Position numbers and translations under genes: made by a program | Assembly: GCF_004366595.1 (NCBI RefSeq) | Contig: NZ_SORE01000003.1 | Location: forward strand, 248,001 to 312,000 | Reading direction: 5' to 3' | Source: Paraburkholderia rhizosphaerae | GTDB lineage: Bacteria; Pseudomonadota; Gammaproteobacteria; Burkholderiales; Burkholderiaceae | DNA: 64,000 nucleotides | Notes under the pieces: generated by a model | What the model was told of the DNA's origin: nothing | What the model saw: only the letters and a program-made list of their open reading frames with translations | The model's database searches: none | Shown: positions 40,699 to 50,923 of the stretch, in pieces | How positions within the stretch are numbered: position 1 is the first letter of the stretch | How the letters are laid out: each line of letters starts with the position of its first letter

Positions 40699-41529
40699 TC
40701 AGCGCTGGCAGGTCGGACAATAGTAAGTGGAACGCTGCCCTTGCACGATCTGCCTGATCGGCGTTGCGCATACGCGGCACGGCAGCCCCGCGCGATCATA
40801 GACGAAATAATCGAGTTGGAAGTAACCGCTCTCACCATTGCTGCCGACGAAGTCGCGCAAGGTGCTGCCGCCCTTTTCGATCGCGGCGGCAAGCGTGACG
40901 CGCACCGCATCCGCAAGGAGTTCGTAACGTACGAGCGACACGCGGCCAGCTTGCGTGGTCGGCCGGATGCCCGCGCGAAACAGGCTTTCGGACGCGTATA
41001 TGTTGCCCACGCCGACGACGATTTCTCCGGCCAGCAGCGCCTGTTTCACCGACACGGTCCGCGCGCGCGTCTTGCGGTGCAGGAGCGCACCGGAGAACGC
41101 CGGCGAGAACGGTTCGACGCCCAGTCCCGCCAACAGCGGATGTTCGAGCACGTCACCGTCCGCCCGCGCATGCCACAGCACCGCACCGAAGCGGCGCGGG
41201 TCGCGAAAGCGCAGAATGAAATCGTCGAAAATCCAGTCGACATGGTCGTGCTTCGCCGCCGCCGGCGGATGCGGCACATTGCGCAGCACACGCAACGTCC
41301 CCGTCATACCGAGGTGCACGATGAACCAACCCTCGTCTATCTCGAACAGCAGATACTTGCCGCGCCGCTCGACGTTCTTCACGAGCCGGCCGCGCAGCAT
41401 GCGCGGCAGATCCGCGGGAATCGGCCAGCGCAACGCGGGCGTGCGCACCTCCATTCGCTCGACACGCCGCCCGGCCACATAAGGCTCGATCCCGCGGCGT
41501 GTGACTTCGACTTCCGGCAACTCAGGCAT
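40699..41529 (-). CDS. mutM: Formamidopyrimidine-DNA glycosylase
   Basis: A 276-residue bifunctional glycosylase/AP lyase that removes 8-oxoguanine and Fapy lesions. The N-terminal Pro-Glu catalytic pair follows the initiator Met in [13 protein letters not shown]. The H2TH domain holds [24 protein letters not shown]. The C-terminal zinc finger is [10 protein letters not shown]...YYCPTCQR. It is directly upstream of mutY on the same strand and divergent from the TPR gene. Confidence 0.97.
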   Translation of the reverse strand: MPELPEVEVTRRGIEPYVAGRRVERMEVRTPALRWPIPADLPRMLRGRLVKNVERRGKYLLFEIDEGWFIVHLGMTGTLRVLRNVPHPPAAAKHDHVDWIFDDFILRFRDPRRFGAVLWHARADGDVLEHPLLAGLGVEPFSPAFSGALLHRKTRARTVSVKQALLAGEIVVGVGNIYASESLFRAGIRPTTQAGRVSLVRYELLADAVRVTLAAAIEKGGSTLRDFVGSNGESGYFQLDYFVYDRAGLPCRVCATPIRQIVQGQRSTYYCPTCQR

Positions 41530-41616
41530 GTCTAACAGGTCTGCTACTTGCGTCGTTGGTTATGCGCGTATTGTAGCGAGCGCGTTACAATCGACCGAAA
41601 CATTGAACGGATTTCC

Positions 41617-43479
41617 ATGAACCTGTCCTTCGTAAAGCCCTTTCTGAAGCGCCCGGCCGAAGCCGGCCGCGAGCCCCGCGGCGAGGCGGACATTGTGCCG
41701 CGCGGAGCCTTCGTGCGCCGTCTGATCGGCGCCGCTGCGCTGGCCGCATGGACTTTGGCGGCGTTGCCCGCGCATGCGCAGGACCCGTCGCCCGATACAG
41801 ATGACAATTCGGTTTCAGTGCAAGATGCGTTCGGCGCCGACGCCGACGAGCAAAAAAATCTTCCGGATGTCGCGCTGAGTAGTCAGATCGTGTTCCAGGT
41901 GCTCGCGGCGGAAGTCGCGCTGCAGCGGAACCAGCCGGCGCCCGCTTACCAGACGTACCTGGCGCTCGCGCGCGACACGCACGATCCGCGGATGGCGCAG
42001 CGCGCAACTGAAATCGCGCTCGCCGCGCAAAGTCCGACCGACGCGCTGGCGGCCGCGCAATTGTGGCAACAGTACGCGCCGGGCTCGGAACGCGCGGCGC
42101 AGCTCGACGCGTCGTTGCTCGTGCTGTCCGGCAAGCCCGACGACGCGCAGCCGCTGCTCGCAAACGAGCTCGCGAAGATCAAACCCGAAAATCGCGGCGC
42201 CGGCATCCTTTCGCTGCAGTTGCTGATCTCGCGCGGCCCGAACCGGGTGGGCGGCCTGCAAGTGCTGCAGAATCTGTTGAAGAACGACATGAATCGGCCC
42301 GAGGCGCAACTGGCGATCGCACGCCAGCAACTGCTCGCCGATGATGCGCCGGGCGCGCGCAAGTCGCTCGAACAGGCGCTCGCGCTGAAGCCGGACTTCC
42401 TGCCGGCCGCGTTGACGCTCGCGCAGATGGGCCCTGAAGAGCGCAAGGAAGGAATCGCAACGCTCGAAAAGTATGTGCAGCAGAATCCCAAGTCGCATGA
42501 CGCGCGCCTCGCACTGGCGCAGATGTACCTCGCGAGCGACCGGCTGGATGACGCGCAAAAGCAGTTCGAAATCATGCACAAGGACAACGCGAACGACCTC
42601 ACGCCGCTGATGGCGCTCGCGTTGATCAAGATTCAGCAGAAGAACTTCCCGGAAGCGCAGGCCTACCTGACGCAATACGCGCAGCAAGCCGAGAAAACGC
42701 AAAACGCCGATCCGGGTCAGGCGTACATCTACCTCGCGCAACTGTCGCTCGAACAGAAAAACGAAGCGGCGGCGGCCAGCTATCTCGACAAGATCCAGCC
42801 GACGAGCCAGCAGTACCTGCCGGCGCAGATCACGCGCGCGCAACTGCTCGAAAAGCAAGGCAAGCCGGACGAAGCGCGCAAGCTGCTGGCCGGCATTCAT
42901 GCGATGGACCCACGCGACCAGGCACTGCTCGCGCGCACCGACGCGGCAATCCTGTTCGACGCGAAGCGATATCCGGAAGCCGAAGCGCGGCTGCAGCAGG
43001 CAGTGGCCGACTTCCCCGATGATCCCGATCTCACGTACGACTACGCAATGGCGGCCGAAAAGACCGGCCAGTTCGACGTGATGGAAACGCAGTTGCGCAA
43101 GCTGATGCGCACGCAGCCGGATAACGCGCAGGCTTACAACGCGCTTGGGTATTCGCTTGCCGATCGCAACCAGCGTCTGCAGGAAGCGGACAAGCTGGTC
43201 GAGAAGGCGTCGTCGCTCGCCCCTAATGACGCGTTCATCATGGATAGCGTCGGCTGGGTCAAGTATCGTCTCGGCGACACGTCGGATGCGATCAAGATTC
43301 TGCGCAGGGCTTACGACCTGCAGCCGAATGCGGAAATCGGCGCACACCTGGGTGAAGTGCTGTGGAAGAGCGGCGATCAGGAACAGGCGCGCGCCGCATG
43401 GCGCGAAGCGCGCAAGCTCGAGCCGGATAACGACACGCTTCTGAAGACGCTCAAACGCTTCCAGGTGAATGACCTTTGA
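41617..43479 (+). CDS. Periplasmic tetratricopeptide-repeat protein
   Basis: A 620-residue exported protein. The signal sequence ends near AALPAHAQDPS (residue 53 or so) after a long basic n-region. The mature protein is almost entirely helical TPR-like repeats; clear units include AYNALGYSLADRNQRLQEADKLVEKASSLAPND and DSVGWVKYRLGDTSDAIKILRRAYDLQPN near the C-terminus. TPR proteins act as scaffolds. Its fixed position before lolB, with a one-base overlap, hints at a role in outer-membrane or lipoprotein assembly (inference). Confidence 0.85.
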   Translation: MNLSFVKPFLKRPAEAGREPRGEADIVPRGAFVRRLIGAAALAAWTLAALPAHAQDPSPDTDDNSVSVQDAFGADADEQKNLPDVALSSQIVFQVLAAEVALQRNQPAPAYQTYLALARDTHDPRMAQRATEIALAAQSPTDALAAAQLWQQYAPGSERAAQLDASLLVLSGKPDDAQPLLANELAKIKPENRGAGILSLQLLISRGPNRVGGLQVLQNLLKNDMNRPEAQLAIARQQLLADDAPGARKSLEQALALKPDFLPAALTLAQMGPEERKEGIATLEKYVQQNPKSHDARLALAQMYLASDRLDDAQKQFEIMHKDNANDLTPLMALALIKIQQKNFPEAQAYLTQYAQQAEKTQNADPGQAYIYLAQLSLEQKNEAAAASYLDKIQPTSQQYLPAQITRAQLLEKQGKPDEARKLLAGIHAMDPRDQALLARTDAAILFDAKRYPEAEARLQQAVADFPDDPDLTYDYAMAAEKTGQFDVMETQLRKLMRTQPDNAQAYNALGYSLADRNQRLQEADKLVEKASSLAPNDAFIMDSVGWVKYRLGDTSDAIKILRRAYDLQPNAEIGAHLGEVLWKSGDQEQARAAWREARKLEPDNDTLLKTLKRFQVNDL

Positions 43480-44144
43480 TGCATTTTTTTGCGCCGCTGC
43501 TTCGACATCTCAACCGGTTTTTCCGCAGCATTCGGGCGCCGCGCTACGCGGCGCCCGTTCTTCCGGCTTTCGCCGCCGCCATGCTCCTCGCGCTCGCCGG
43601 TTGTGCAAGCGTCAAGCCGCAAGGTCCGTCGACATCGAATGCGGCGACGGCCATCACCGCGCAAACCGCGCGTGACTATCACGGTCGCTTCGCGGTGCAA
43701 TACGTCGACGCGTATGGCCGTCAGCAAAACGCGTATGGGAATTTCGACTGGCGTGAAACCGGCGACACCGTGACCGTGCAACTTCGCAATCCGCTTGGCC
43801 AGACGATGGCGATCGTAACGTCATCGCCGTCGTCGGCAACGCTCGAGTTGCCGAACCGTCAGCCGCTCACCGCCGACAACGTCACGACACTGATGCAAAA
43901 CTCGCTTGGCTTCGCGCTGCCGGTCGAAGGACTGCGCTACTGGTTGCAGCCGTCGGTCGCACCGACTTCGCAAGCGCGCACGGTCCCCGATCCGGAAGAT
44001 CCGGCGCGGCCAAAGCAGATCGAGCAGGACGGCTGGACGATCGACTATCTCGCGTACGCGGATGCGCCGGCGGCCGGCGTGAAACGCGTGAACCTGAACC
44101 GCGAGGAACCGCCGCTCGGTATCAAGCTCGTGCTTGACCAATAA
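43479..44144 (+). CDS. lolB: Outer-membrane lipoprotein insertase LolB
   Basis: A 221-residue lipoprotein that accepts lipoproteins from LolA and inserts them in the outer membrane. The signal peptide is long, with lipobox LALAGC (lipidated Cys near residue 42). The LolB barrel follows: YHGRFAVQYVDAYGRQQNAYGNFDWRETGDTVTVQLRNPLGQTMA, with FALPVEGLRYWL in the middle. ATG at 43479 shares one base with the TPR stop. ispE follows 42 bases later. Confidence 0.93.
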   Translation: MHFFAPLLRHLNRFFRSIRAPRYAAPVLPAFAAAMLLALAGCASVKPQGPSTSNAATAITAQTARDYHGRFAVQYVDAYGRQQNAYGNFDWRETGDTVTVQLRNPLGQTMAIVTSSPSSATLELPNRQPLTADNVTTLMQNSLGFALPVEGLRYWLQPSVAPTSQARTVPDPEDPARPKQIEQDGWTIDYLAYADAPAAGVKRVNLNREEPPLGIKLVLDQ

Positions 44145-44186
44145 AATAACGTGTCTTCACACACGCACGCGCCACACTCCGGACTC

Positions 44187-45080
44187 ATGACCGACACGAA
44201 CGATTCGCTGCGCGATTGCCTCGCTCCGGCGAAGCTCAATCTGTTCCTGCATATCACCGGCCGCCGGCCCGATGGTTACCACTCGTTGCAGACGGTGTTC
44301 CAGTTGCTCGACTGGGGCGATCGCCTGCATTTCACCCGGCGCGCGGACGGCCGCATCGAGCGCGTGACCGACGTACCGGACGTGCCGCCCGCGCACGACC
44401 TGACCGTGCGCGCGGCGACGCTGCTGAAAGAGCACGCCGGCGTCAATGAAGGGGTCGACATCGAAATCGACAAGCGGTTGCCGATGGGTGCGGGTCTTGG
44501 CGGCGGCAGTTCGGATGCGGCCACCACGCTGCTCGCATTGAACCGGCTATGGCGACTGAACCTGTCGCGAGCCGAATTGCAAACGCTCGCGCTGCGCCTC
44601 GGCGCCGATGTGCCGTTCTTCGTGTTTGGAAAAAATGCGTTCGCAGAGGGTGTCGGTGAGGCACTTCAGACGGTACAATTGCCGCCGCGTTATTTCCTTG
44701 TGGTGAAGCCGGAAGTACACGTCCCGACCGCAGCGATTTTCTCTGAAAAATCGTTGACAAGGGATTCCGAACCCATCACAATTACGGACTTTCTTACACA
44801 GCGCGGTTGCAGCGCAGAATGGCCAGACGGATTCGGCCGGAATGACATGCAGCAAGTCGTCGTGGGAAAATACGCGGAAGTTGCGCAGGTGTTGCGGTGG
44901 TTCGAAACCATATCGAATAGCATCGCGCCAGCGCGGATGACCGGATCGGGTGCCAGCGTTTTTGCAGCGTTCCACAGCATCGGTGAAGCACAGGCAGCGC
45001 AAGCTGCATTGCCGGGCGGATGGATGAGCGCAGTAACGGCGAGCCTGGATACGCATCCACTCTTTGGCTTCGCGTCATGA
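44187..45080 (+). CDS. ispE: 4-diphosphocytidyl-2-C-methyl-D-erythritol kinase
   Basis: A 297-residue GHMP kinase of the MEP isoprenoid pathway. [28 protein letters not shown] is at the N-terminus, the ATP-binding loop [20 protein letters not shown] at about residues 100-119, and the C-terminal [12 protein letters not shown] motif is present. MTDTNDS at 44187 is chosen as start over an upstream GTG. The codon use around 44690-44870 looks slightly less GC-rich than neighbours. It is followed by the tRNA-Gln gene. Confidence 0.95.
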   Translation: MTDTNDSLRDCLAPAKLNLFLHITGRRPDGYHSLQTVFQLLDWGDRLHFTRRADGRIERVTDVPDVPPAHDLTVRAATLLKEHAGVNEGVDIEIDKRLPMGAGLGGGSSDAATTLLALNRLWRLNLSRAELQTLALRLGADVPFFVFGKNAFAEGVGEALQTVQLPPRYFLVVKPEVHVPTAAIFSEKSLTRDSEPITITDFLTQRGCSAEWPDGFGRNDMQQVVVGKYAEVAQVLRWFETISNSIAPARMTGSGASVFAAFHSIGEAQAAQAALPGGWMSAVTASLDTHPLFGFAS

Positions 45081-45132
45081 GTTTCGCACCGTCGGATGTT
45101 CCTACGCATCCGGCGGTGCTCAAAGTTAGTGT

Positions 45133-45209
45133 AGGGGAGTCGCCAAGTTGGTTAAGGCACCGGATTTTGATTCCGGCATGCGAGGGTTCGAGTCCTTCCT
45201 CCCCTGCCA
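45133..45209 (+). tRNA. tRNA-Gln (anticodon TTG)
   Basis: A complete cloverleaf. The acceptor AGGGGAG pairs with CTCCCCT, the anticodon stem CCGGA/TCCGG encloses loop TTTTGAT with anticodon TTG, the T-loop is TTCGAGT, and the 3' GCCA end is encoded. It lies between ispE and prs, a conserved location in Burkholderiaceae. No integrase or duplicated 3' end is nearby. Confidence 0.96.
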
Positions 45210-45256
45210 AAATTTCTCGCAGTTCCTCGCCTCCCACAGCCTGAAGCAGGTGCATG

Positions 45257-46213
45257 ATGAGCAGCCATGACGGCCTGATGGTTTTTACTGGCAACGCAAA
45301 TCCCGCGCTTGCACAGGAAGTCGTCAAGATCCTCGGTATTCCCCTCGGCAAAGCAATGGTCAGCCGCTTCTCGGACGGTGAGATCCAGGTCGAGATTCAG
45401 GAGAACGTGCGAGGCAAGGATGTCTTCGTCCTGCAGTCCACCTGCGCGCCGGCGAACGACAACCTGATGGAACTGATGATCATGGTCGATGCGTTGAAGC
45501 GCGCTTCCGCCGGCCGGATCACCGCTGCGATTCCGTATTTCGGCTATGCGCGTCAGGATCGCCGCCCGCGTTCGGCACGCGTCGCGATCTCCGCGAAAGT
45601 CGTCGCGAACATGCTGGAAATTGCCGGCGTCGAGCGGATCATCACGATGGATCTGCACGCGGACCAGATTCAAGGCTTCTTCGACATCCCTGTCGACAAC
45701 ATCTACGCGACGCCGGTATTGCTCGGCGATCTGCGCAAGCAGAATCACGAAGATCTGCTGGTTGTGTCGCCAGACGTAGGCGGTGTGGTGCGCGCACGCG
45801 CACTCGCGAAGCAGCTGAATTGCGATCTCGCGATTATCGACAAGCGCCGTCCGAAAGCGAACGTCGCCGAAGTGATGAACATCATCGGTGAAGTCGAAGG
45901 CCGTACCTGCGTAATCATGGACGACATGGTCGATACGGCCGGCACGCTGTGTAAAGCCGCGCAAGTGCTGAAAGAGCGCGGCGCGAAGAAGGTGTTCGCG
46001 TATGCGACGCACCCGGTGTTGTCCGGTGGCGCCGGCGAACGCATCGCCGCATCGGCGCTTGACGAACTGGTCGTCACCGACACCATTCCGCTCGGTGAAG
46101 AAGCGCGTTCGTGCGCGAAGATCCGCTCGCTTTCGAGCGCGGGGCTGCTTGCCGAAACCTTCTCGCGTATCCGTCGCGGCGACTCGGTGATGTCGCTGTT
46201 CGCGGAAAGCTGA
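45257..46213 (+). CDS. prs: Ribose-phosphate pyrophosphokinase
   Basis: A 318-residue enzyme making PRPP from ribose-5-phosphate and ATP for purines, pyrimidines, histidine and NAD. Key parts are [36 protein letters not shown] (ATP loop), [18 protein letters not shown], and the PRPP-binding [13 protein letters not shown] (about residues 216-228). Start MSSHDGL at 45257; an ATG one codon upstream is equally possible. Two hairpins follow its stop. Confidence 0.96.
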   Translation: MSSHDGLMVFTGNANPALAQEVVKILGIPLGKAMVSRFSDGEIQVEIQENVRGKDVFVLQSTCAPANDNLMELMIMVDALKRASAGRITAAIPYFGYARQDRRPRSARVAISAKVVANMLEIAGVERIITMDLHADQIQGFFDIPVDNIYATPVLLGDLRKQNHEDLLVVSPDVGGVVRARALAKQLNCDLAIIDKRRPKANVAEVMNIIGEVEGRTCVIMDDMVDTAGTLCKAAQVLKERGAKKVFAYATHPVLSGGAGERIAASALDELVVTDTIPLGEEARSCAKIRSLSSAGLLAETFSRIRRGDSVMSLFAES

Positions 46214-46221
46214 ACCGAATT

Positions 46222-46293
46222 TGCGAAGCTGCGGCGCTCCCAAAAGCGCGGTCGCTTCGCACAATCGGCATGAACGAACGAAGGTTCATGCCG
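46222..46293 (+). terminator. Two successive hairpins between prs and rplY
   Basis: The first hairpin has arms TGCGAAGC (46222-46229) and GCTTCGCA (46254-46261) with an inner GCGCT/AGCGC pairing. The second has CGGCATGAAC (46266-46275) and GTTCATGCCG (46284-46293), followed by TTT. The second resembles a weak terminator; together they could be an rplY leader. Confidence 0.5.
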
Positions 46294-46385
46294 TTTAGTC
46301 CGGGGCCTCACGCTGCATTGAGCAATATCGCGGCAATGAGGTCCCTTCTACTGCCTGGTCGCGGGCAGTTGCATTGGAGAAGCAA

Positions 46386-47012
46386 ATGAAAGTCATCGCT
46401 TTCGAGCGTAATCTGCAAGGTACGGGTGCGAGCCGCCGCCTGCGCAACACCGGCAAGACCCCGGGTATTGTGTATGGCGCAAGCAGCGAACCGCAACTGA
46501 TCGAACTCGATCACAACGCGCTGTGGCATGCACTGAAGAAGGAAGTATTCCACTCGTCGATTCTCGACCTGGAAGTGGCCGGCAAGTCGCAACAGGTTCT
46601 GCTGCGCGACGTGCAATACCACCCGTTCCGTCAGCTCGTGCTGCACGTGGACTTCCAGCGTGTCGACCCGAACAAGAAGCTGCACACGAAGGTGCCGCTG
46701 CACTTCATGAACCAGGAAACCAACCCGGCCGTGAAGCTGGCGGGTGCGGTGATCTCGCACGTCGTGAACGAAATCGAAATCGAGTGTCTGCCGGCCGCAC
46801 TGCCGGAGTTCCTCGAAGTCGATCTGGCGAAGATCGAAGCCGGTCAGACGATGCACGCAAGCGACATCCCGCTGCCAGCAGGCGTTGCGCTGACCGCGCA
46901 CGTCGCATCGGAAAACCCGGTGATCGCGTCCGCGACGATCCCGGCTGGCGCAGTGGCCGACGAAGCGGCTGATGCCGCCGCTGGCGAAGGCGAAGCGAAG
47001 CCGGCCGCCTGA
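46386..47012 (+). CDS. rplY: 50S ribosomal protein L25 (Ctc form)
   Basis: A 208-residue L25/general-stress-protein Ctc. The N-terminal 5S-rRNA-binding domain (1-95) begins [31 protein letters not shown]. The C-terminal TL5-type domain (about 96-190) is followed by an Ala/Glu-rich tail. Start ATG at 46386 has GGAGAAGCAA before it. It is conserved downstream of prs and upstream of pth. A strong terminator follows. Confidence 0.95.
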   Translation: MKVIAFERNLQGTGASRRLRNTGKTPGIVYGASSEPQLIELDHNALWHALKKEVFHSSILDLEVAGKSQQVLLRDVQYHPFRQLVLHVDFQRVDPNKKLHTKVPLHFMNQETNPAVKLAGAVISHVVNEIEIECLPAALPEFLEVDLAKIEAGQTMHASDIPLPAGVALTAHVASENPVIASATIPAGAVADEAADAAAGEGEAKPAA

Positions 47013-47079
47013 GTGGCGAGCTGAGCCGCAGCATTCCGCGAGCTATCCTCTCGATCCGTTTCAATGGAACGGACGACGT

Positions 47080-47113
47080 AACCCGCCGAGGTTCGCCCCG
47101 GCGGGTTTTTTTT
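47080..47113 (+). terminator. Rho-independent terminator after rplY
   Basis: AACCCGCCG pairs with CGGCGGGTT around a ten-base loop, then eight T. Confidence 0.92.
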
Positions 47114-47225
47114 CGCGGTTTCCCTGCGACGCAGACGAGTTCTGTTACTGTGGGTTTTACAGGTTACCAAGGCCTAGCAATTACCGGCTACCGGAGCTAA
47201 CGGATAGCCGCCTATCCTCGACAAC

Positions 47226-47828
47226 ATGATCAAGCTGATCGTTGGGCTCGGCAATCCGGGCGCCGAATATTCCGCGACGCGGCACAATGCCGGCTTCTGG
47301 CTCGTCGATCAACTTGCGCGCGAAGCCGGCGCGACGTTGCGCGACGAACGGCGCTTTCACGGTTTCTATGCGAAAGCGCGTCTGCACGGCGAAGAGGTGC
47401 ATCTGCTCGAGCCGCAGACCTATATGAACCGTTCCGGCCAGTCGGTCGTCGCGCTCGCGCACTTCTTCAAGATTCTGCCGGATCAGATTCTCGTCGCACA
47501 CGATGAGCTCGATCTGCCGCCCGGCACGGTCAAGTTGAAATTAGGCGGCGGCAGCGGCGGTCATAACGGGCTGAAGGACATCTCCGCTCACCTGACCACG
47601 CCGCAATACTGGCGCTTGCGCATCGGCATCGGACACCCGCGCGATCTGATTCCCGAAAGCGCGCGTGCCGGCGCAAAACCCGATGTCGCGAACTTCGTGT
47701 TGAAGCCGCCGCGCAAGGAAGAGCAGGATGTCATCGATGCGTCGATCGAGCGCGCGCTTGCGGTGATGCCGCAAGTCGTCAAAGGCGAACTCGAACGCGC
47801 GATGATGCAATTGCATCGCAACGGTTAG
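47226..47828 (+). CDS. pth: Peptidyl-tRNA hydrolase
   Basis: A 200-residue hydrolase that recycles peptidyl-tRNA dropped from ribosomes. [25 protein letters not shown] at residues 4-28 carries the catalytic His (TRHN). YMNRSGQSV is at about 66-74, and [28 protein letters not shown] holds the second conserved block. It lies after rplY, separated by a terminator, and is followed by hisC after 61 bases. Confidence 0.96.
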   Translation: MIKLIVGLGNPGAEYSATRHNAGFWLVDQLAREAGATLRDERRFHGFYAKARLHGEEVHLLEPQTYMNRSGQSVVALAHFFKILPDQILVAHDELDLPPGTVKLKLGGGSGGHNGLKDISAHLTTPQYWRLRIGIGHPRDLIPESARAGAKPDVANFVLKPPRKEEQDVIDASIERALAVMPQVVKGELERAMMQLHRNG

Positions 47829-47889
47829 TGCATCACATACATGTCGCGCACCGCGTGACTGCCCGACGCGTTTAATTGAGGAGGCCCGC

Positions 47890-48960
47890 TTGAGCCGCTA
47901 TTGGAGCGACATCGTTCACCGCCTGACACCGTATGTTCCGGGCGAACAGCCCGCGCTCGCGCATCCGGTCAAGCTGAACACCAACGAGAACCCGTACCCG
48001 CCATCGCCTGCGGTACTCGCGGCGATTCGCAATGAACTCGGTGATACAGCCGATTCGTTGCGGCGCTATCCGGATCCGACCGCGCGCAAGCTGCGCGAGA
48101 CCGTCGCCGCGCATCACGGCATCGGCGTCGACCAGGTATTCGCGGGCAACGGCTCCGATGAAGTGCTCGCGATGGCATTCCTCGCGCTGCTGAAACACGA
48201 CCGCCCGCTGCTGTTCCCGGACATCACGTATAGCTTCTATCCGACGTACGCGAAGCTGTACGACATCGACTATCGAACCGTGCCGCTCGACGATGCGTTC
48301 ACGATCCGCATCGACGACTACGCCGTACCAAACGGCGGCATCGTGTTCCCGAATCCGAACGCGCCGACTGGCCATGCATTGCCGCTCGCCGATATCGAAA
48401 AGCTCGTCGCGGCGAATCCCGATTCGGTGGTCGTGATCGACGAAGCGTATGTCGACTTCGGCGCGCAATCCGCGATCTCGCTGATCAATCGGTATCCGAA
48501 TCTGTTGGTCGTGCAAACGGTATCGAAATCGCGCTCGCTTGCGGGTATGCGAGTCGGCTTCGCGTTCGGCGACGCCGCATTGATCGACGCACTCGTACGG
48601 GTGAAGGACAGCTTCAACTCGTATCCGCTCGATCGCGTCGCGCAGGTTGCCGTCACTGCCGCGTATACGGACGACGCGTGGTTTTGCGACAGTTGCTCGA
48701 AGGTCGTCGCGAGCCGCGAACGGCTGTCAGCCGGATTGATTGCGCTTGGCTTCGACGTCGTGCCATCGGCGGCGAACTTCGTGTTCGCGCGTCACCACGG
48801 TCACGATGCCGCAACGCTCGCTGCAAAGCTCAGGGAACGGGAAATTTTCGTGCGGCACTTCAAATTGCCGAGGATCGACCAGCATTTGCGCATTTCGATC
48901 GGAACCGATGCCGAATGCGACACGCTGCTCGCCGCATTGCGAGCAGTGCTTGGGCCGTAG
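47890..48960 (+). CDS. hisC: Histidinol-phosphate aminotransferase
   Basis: A 356-residue PLP enzyme of histidine synthesis. [13 protein letters not shown] lies near the N-terminus; [25 protein letters not shown] and the PLP-lysine site [18 protein letters not shown] (about residues 214-232) are intact. It starts with TTG, supported by GAGGAGG at good distance and by the conserved [11 protein letters not shown]. It is a separate copy from any main his operon and may also act on aromatic substrates, as some HisC2 proteins do (inference). Confidence 0.92.
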   Translation: MSRYWSDIVHRLTPYVPGEQPALAHPVKLNTNENPYPPSPAVLAAIRNELGDTADSLRRYPDPTARKLRETVAAHHGIGVDQVFAGNGSDEVLAMAFLALLKHDRPLLFPDITYSFYPTYAKLYDIDYRTVPLDDAFTIRIDDYAVPNGGIVFPNPNAPTGHALPLADIEKLVAANPDSVVVIDEAYVDFGAQSAISLINRYPNLLVVQTVSKSRSLAGMRVGFAFGDAALIDALVRVKDSFNSYPLDRVAQVAVTAAYTDDAWFCDSCSKVVASRERLSAGLIALGFDVVPSAANFVFARHHGHDAATLAAKLREREIFVRHFKLPRIDQHLRISIGTDAECDTLLAALRAVLGP

Positions 48961-49040
48961 TAAGTAGTAAAGCGCGCTAGCTCTAACAAGCCGCACGCGC
49001 ATTTAACGTCAGAGCGCGCGAGGGCGCCGGTGCCGAAAGC

Positions 49041-49364
<324 letters not shown>

Positions 49365-49378
49365 TCAGTTTACGCGTA

Positions 49379-49885
49379 TTACGGCTGACTCGCCTGCTGT
49401 GCCTGGTTTTCGGCGACCTTGTCCTGCAGGCGCTTTTCGACCGACGGAAACACGAACTTGCTGACGTCGCCGCCCAGTTGCGCAATCTCCCGCACGATTG
49501 TCCCCGAAATGAACTGGTACTGATCGGACGGTGTCATGAACATTGTCTCCACGTCCGGCAGCAGGTAGCGGTTCATCCCCGCCATCTGGAACTCGTACTC
49601 GAAATCGGACACCGCGCGCAAACCGCGTACGATCACGCGTGCGTTATTGCTGCGTACAAAATCCTTCAGCAACCCCTTGAAGCTCGCGACCTGCACGTTC
49701 GGATAGTGCCCAAGCACTTCGCGCGCGATATCCAGACGCTCGTCCAGCGTGAAGAACGGCCTCTTGTTGCGGCTGTCGGCGACGCCCACCACCAGCGTGT
49801 CGAAGATGCTCGACGCACGGCGCACGAGGTCCTCGTGACCGCGCGTCAGCGGATCGAACGTTCCCGGGTACACGGCGACTACCAT
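49379..49885 (-). CDS. coaD: Phosphopantetheine adenylyltransferase
   Basis: A 168-residue nucleotidyltransferase that makes dephospho-CoA, the penultimate step of CoA synthesis. The nucleotide-binding motif [18 protein letters not shown] has the T/HxGH core, and the second motif is [17 protein letters not shown]. The sequence continues [22 protein letters not shown] as expected. It sits downstream of rsmD on the same strand, the common rsmD-coaD order. Confidence 0.96.
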   Translation of the reverse strand: MVVAVYPGTFDPLTRGHEDLVRRASSIFDTLVVGVADSRNKRPFFTLDERLDIAREVLGHYPNVQVASFKGLLKDFVRSNNARVIVRGLRAVSDFEYEFQMAGMNRYLLPDVETMFMTPSDQYQFISGTIVREIAQLGGDVSKFVFPSVEKRLQDKVAENQAQQASQP

Positions 49886-50020
49886 GGATTTCTCCTCTCT
49901 TCCGTCAGACTAAAAGTGCGCCGCGCCGGCGCCGCTTGCCGATGCGGCTTGCCCGCAACGCGCGACTTCCTCGCTTTAACGCGTAACGGCCGGTATCCGG
50001 CACTTGTAATAGAACGCGCA

Positions 50021-50638
50021 TTATTCATCATTTTCGCGTTGCAGCAAATGATAATGGACCGCACCGGCCTTGCCCTGCCGGACAATCGTCCATCCGGCAA
50101 GTGCGGCGATCGGTTCGATGTCGAGCGCGGCGCCCGCTTCCACGTACATAAACCCGCCTGCCGCGACGAGCGGCGCCGCGAGTTCGAGCGCGCGGTCGAG
50201 CAGGTTCTCGCCGAACGGTGGATCGAGGAACACCACGTCGAACGAACCGGGAGCGAGGCTCGCCGCGAGTCGCAGCGCGTCCGCTTCGGCAATTTCGATC
50301 GCGCGCGCGGCCAGTTTTGCCTGATTTGCGCGCAATTGCCCTGCGGCGCGCGCATTGCGCTCGACCATCACAACACGCGCAGCGCCGCGCGAAGCAGCCT
50401 CGAAGCCGAGCGCGCCGCTACCGGCGAAAAGATCGAGACAACGCTGGCCATCAAGACGCTGGCCGAGCCAGTTGAAGAGTGTTTCGCGGACGCGGTCGGG
50501 CGTCGGGCGCAGACCATCGAGATCGATGACCGGCAGCGGCGTGCGCTTCCAGTCGCCGCCGATGATGCGGATCGTATGGGCGTGGCCGCGTCCGGGCGGC
50601 GGCGCGCTGCGCGCGCGGGATGACGAAAGACGGGACAT
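50021..50638 (-). CDS. rsmD: 16S rRNA (guanine-966-N2)-methyltransferase
   Basis: A 205-residue SAM-dependent enzyme methylating G966 of 16S rRNA. RIIGGDWKRTPLPV and LRPTPDRVRETLFNWLG open the protein. The SAM-binding LDLFAGSGALGFEAASRGA follows, and the catalytic DPPF sits in VVFLDPPFGENLL. MSRLSSSRARS at 50638 is chosen as start. It is divergent from ftsY, as in many proteobacteria. Confidence 0.94.
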   Translation of the reverse strand: MSRLSSSRARSAPPPGRGHAHTIRIIGGDWKRTPLPVIDLDGLRPTPDRVRETLFNWLGQRLDGQRCLDLFAGSGALGFEAASRGAARVVMVERNARAAGQLRANQAKLAARAIEIAEADALRLAASLAPGSFDVVFLDPPFGENLLDRALELAAPLVAAGGFMYVEAGAALDIEPIAALAGWTIVRQGKAGAVHYHLLQRENDE

Positions 50639-50923
50639 GTAAGTGGAGGTGGCTGAACGGATGCCGGCGGTGCGCTTCGCACCGTCCGGAGCGCCCACGT
50701 TACCACACGGGTGGTGGACGTCTCAGCACGCCGCGCGTGCGACGACGCCTGATAAAATGGCACGCTTGCGCTTGCGGCTTTGACGCAGCCTGCCCGCAGT
50801 TTCCCCATTCGCGACCTTCGCGCTGTGGCCTCCGTCGCCCTGTGGCCTTTGTCCTTATGGCCCGTATTTAAGCTTTGCGACTTCGCCGGCCAGATCCGGC
50901 TCGCCTCTTCAACACGCCAGCAC

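Noticed and set aside
41815-43347. A 510-codon open frame on the minus strand
   Set aside because: Fully antisense to the TPR gene; Arg/Leu-rich composition typical of a GC-skewed shadow frame with no domain.
45133-45209. tRNA-Gln as an integration site for a genomic island
   Set aside because: No integrase, no repeated tRNA 3' end, and the flanking genes are conserved housekeeping genes.
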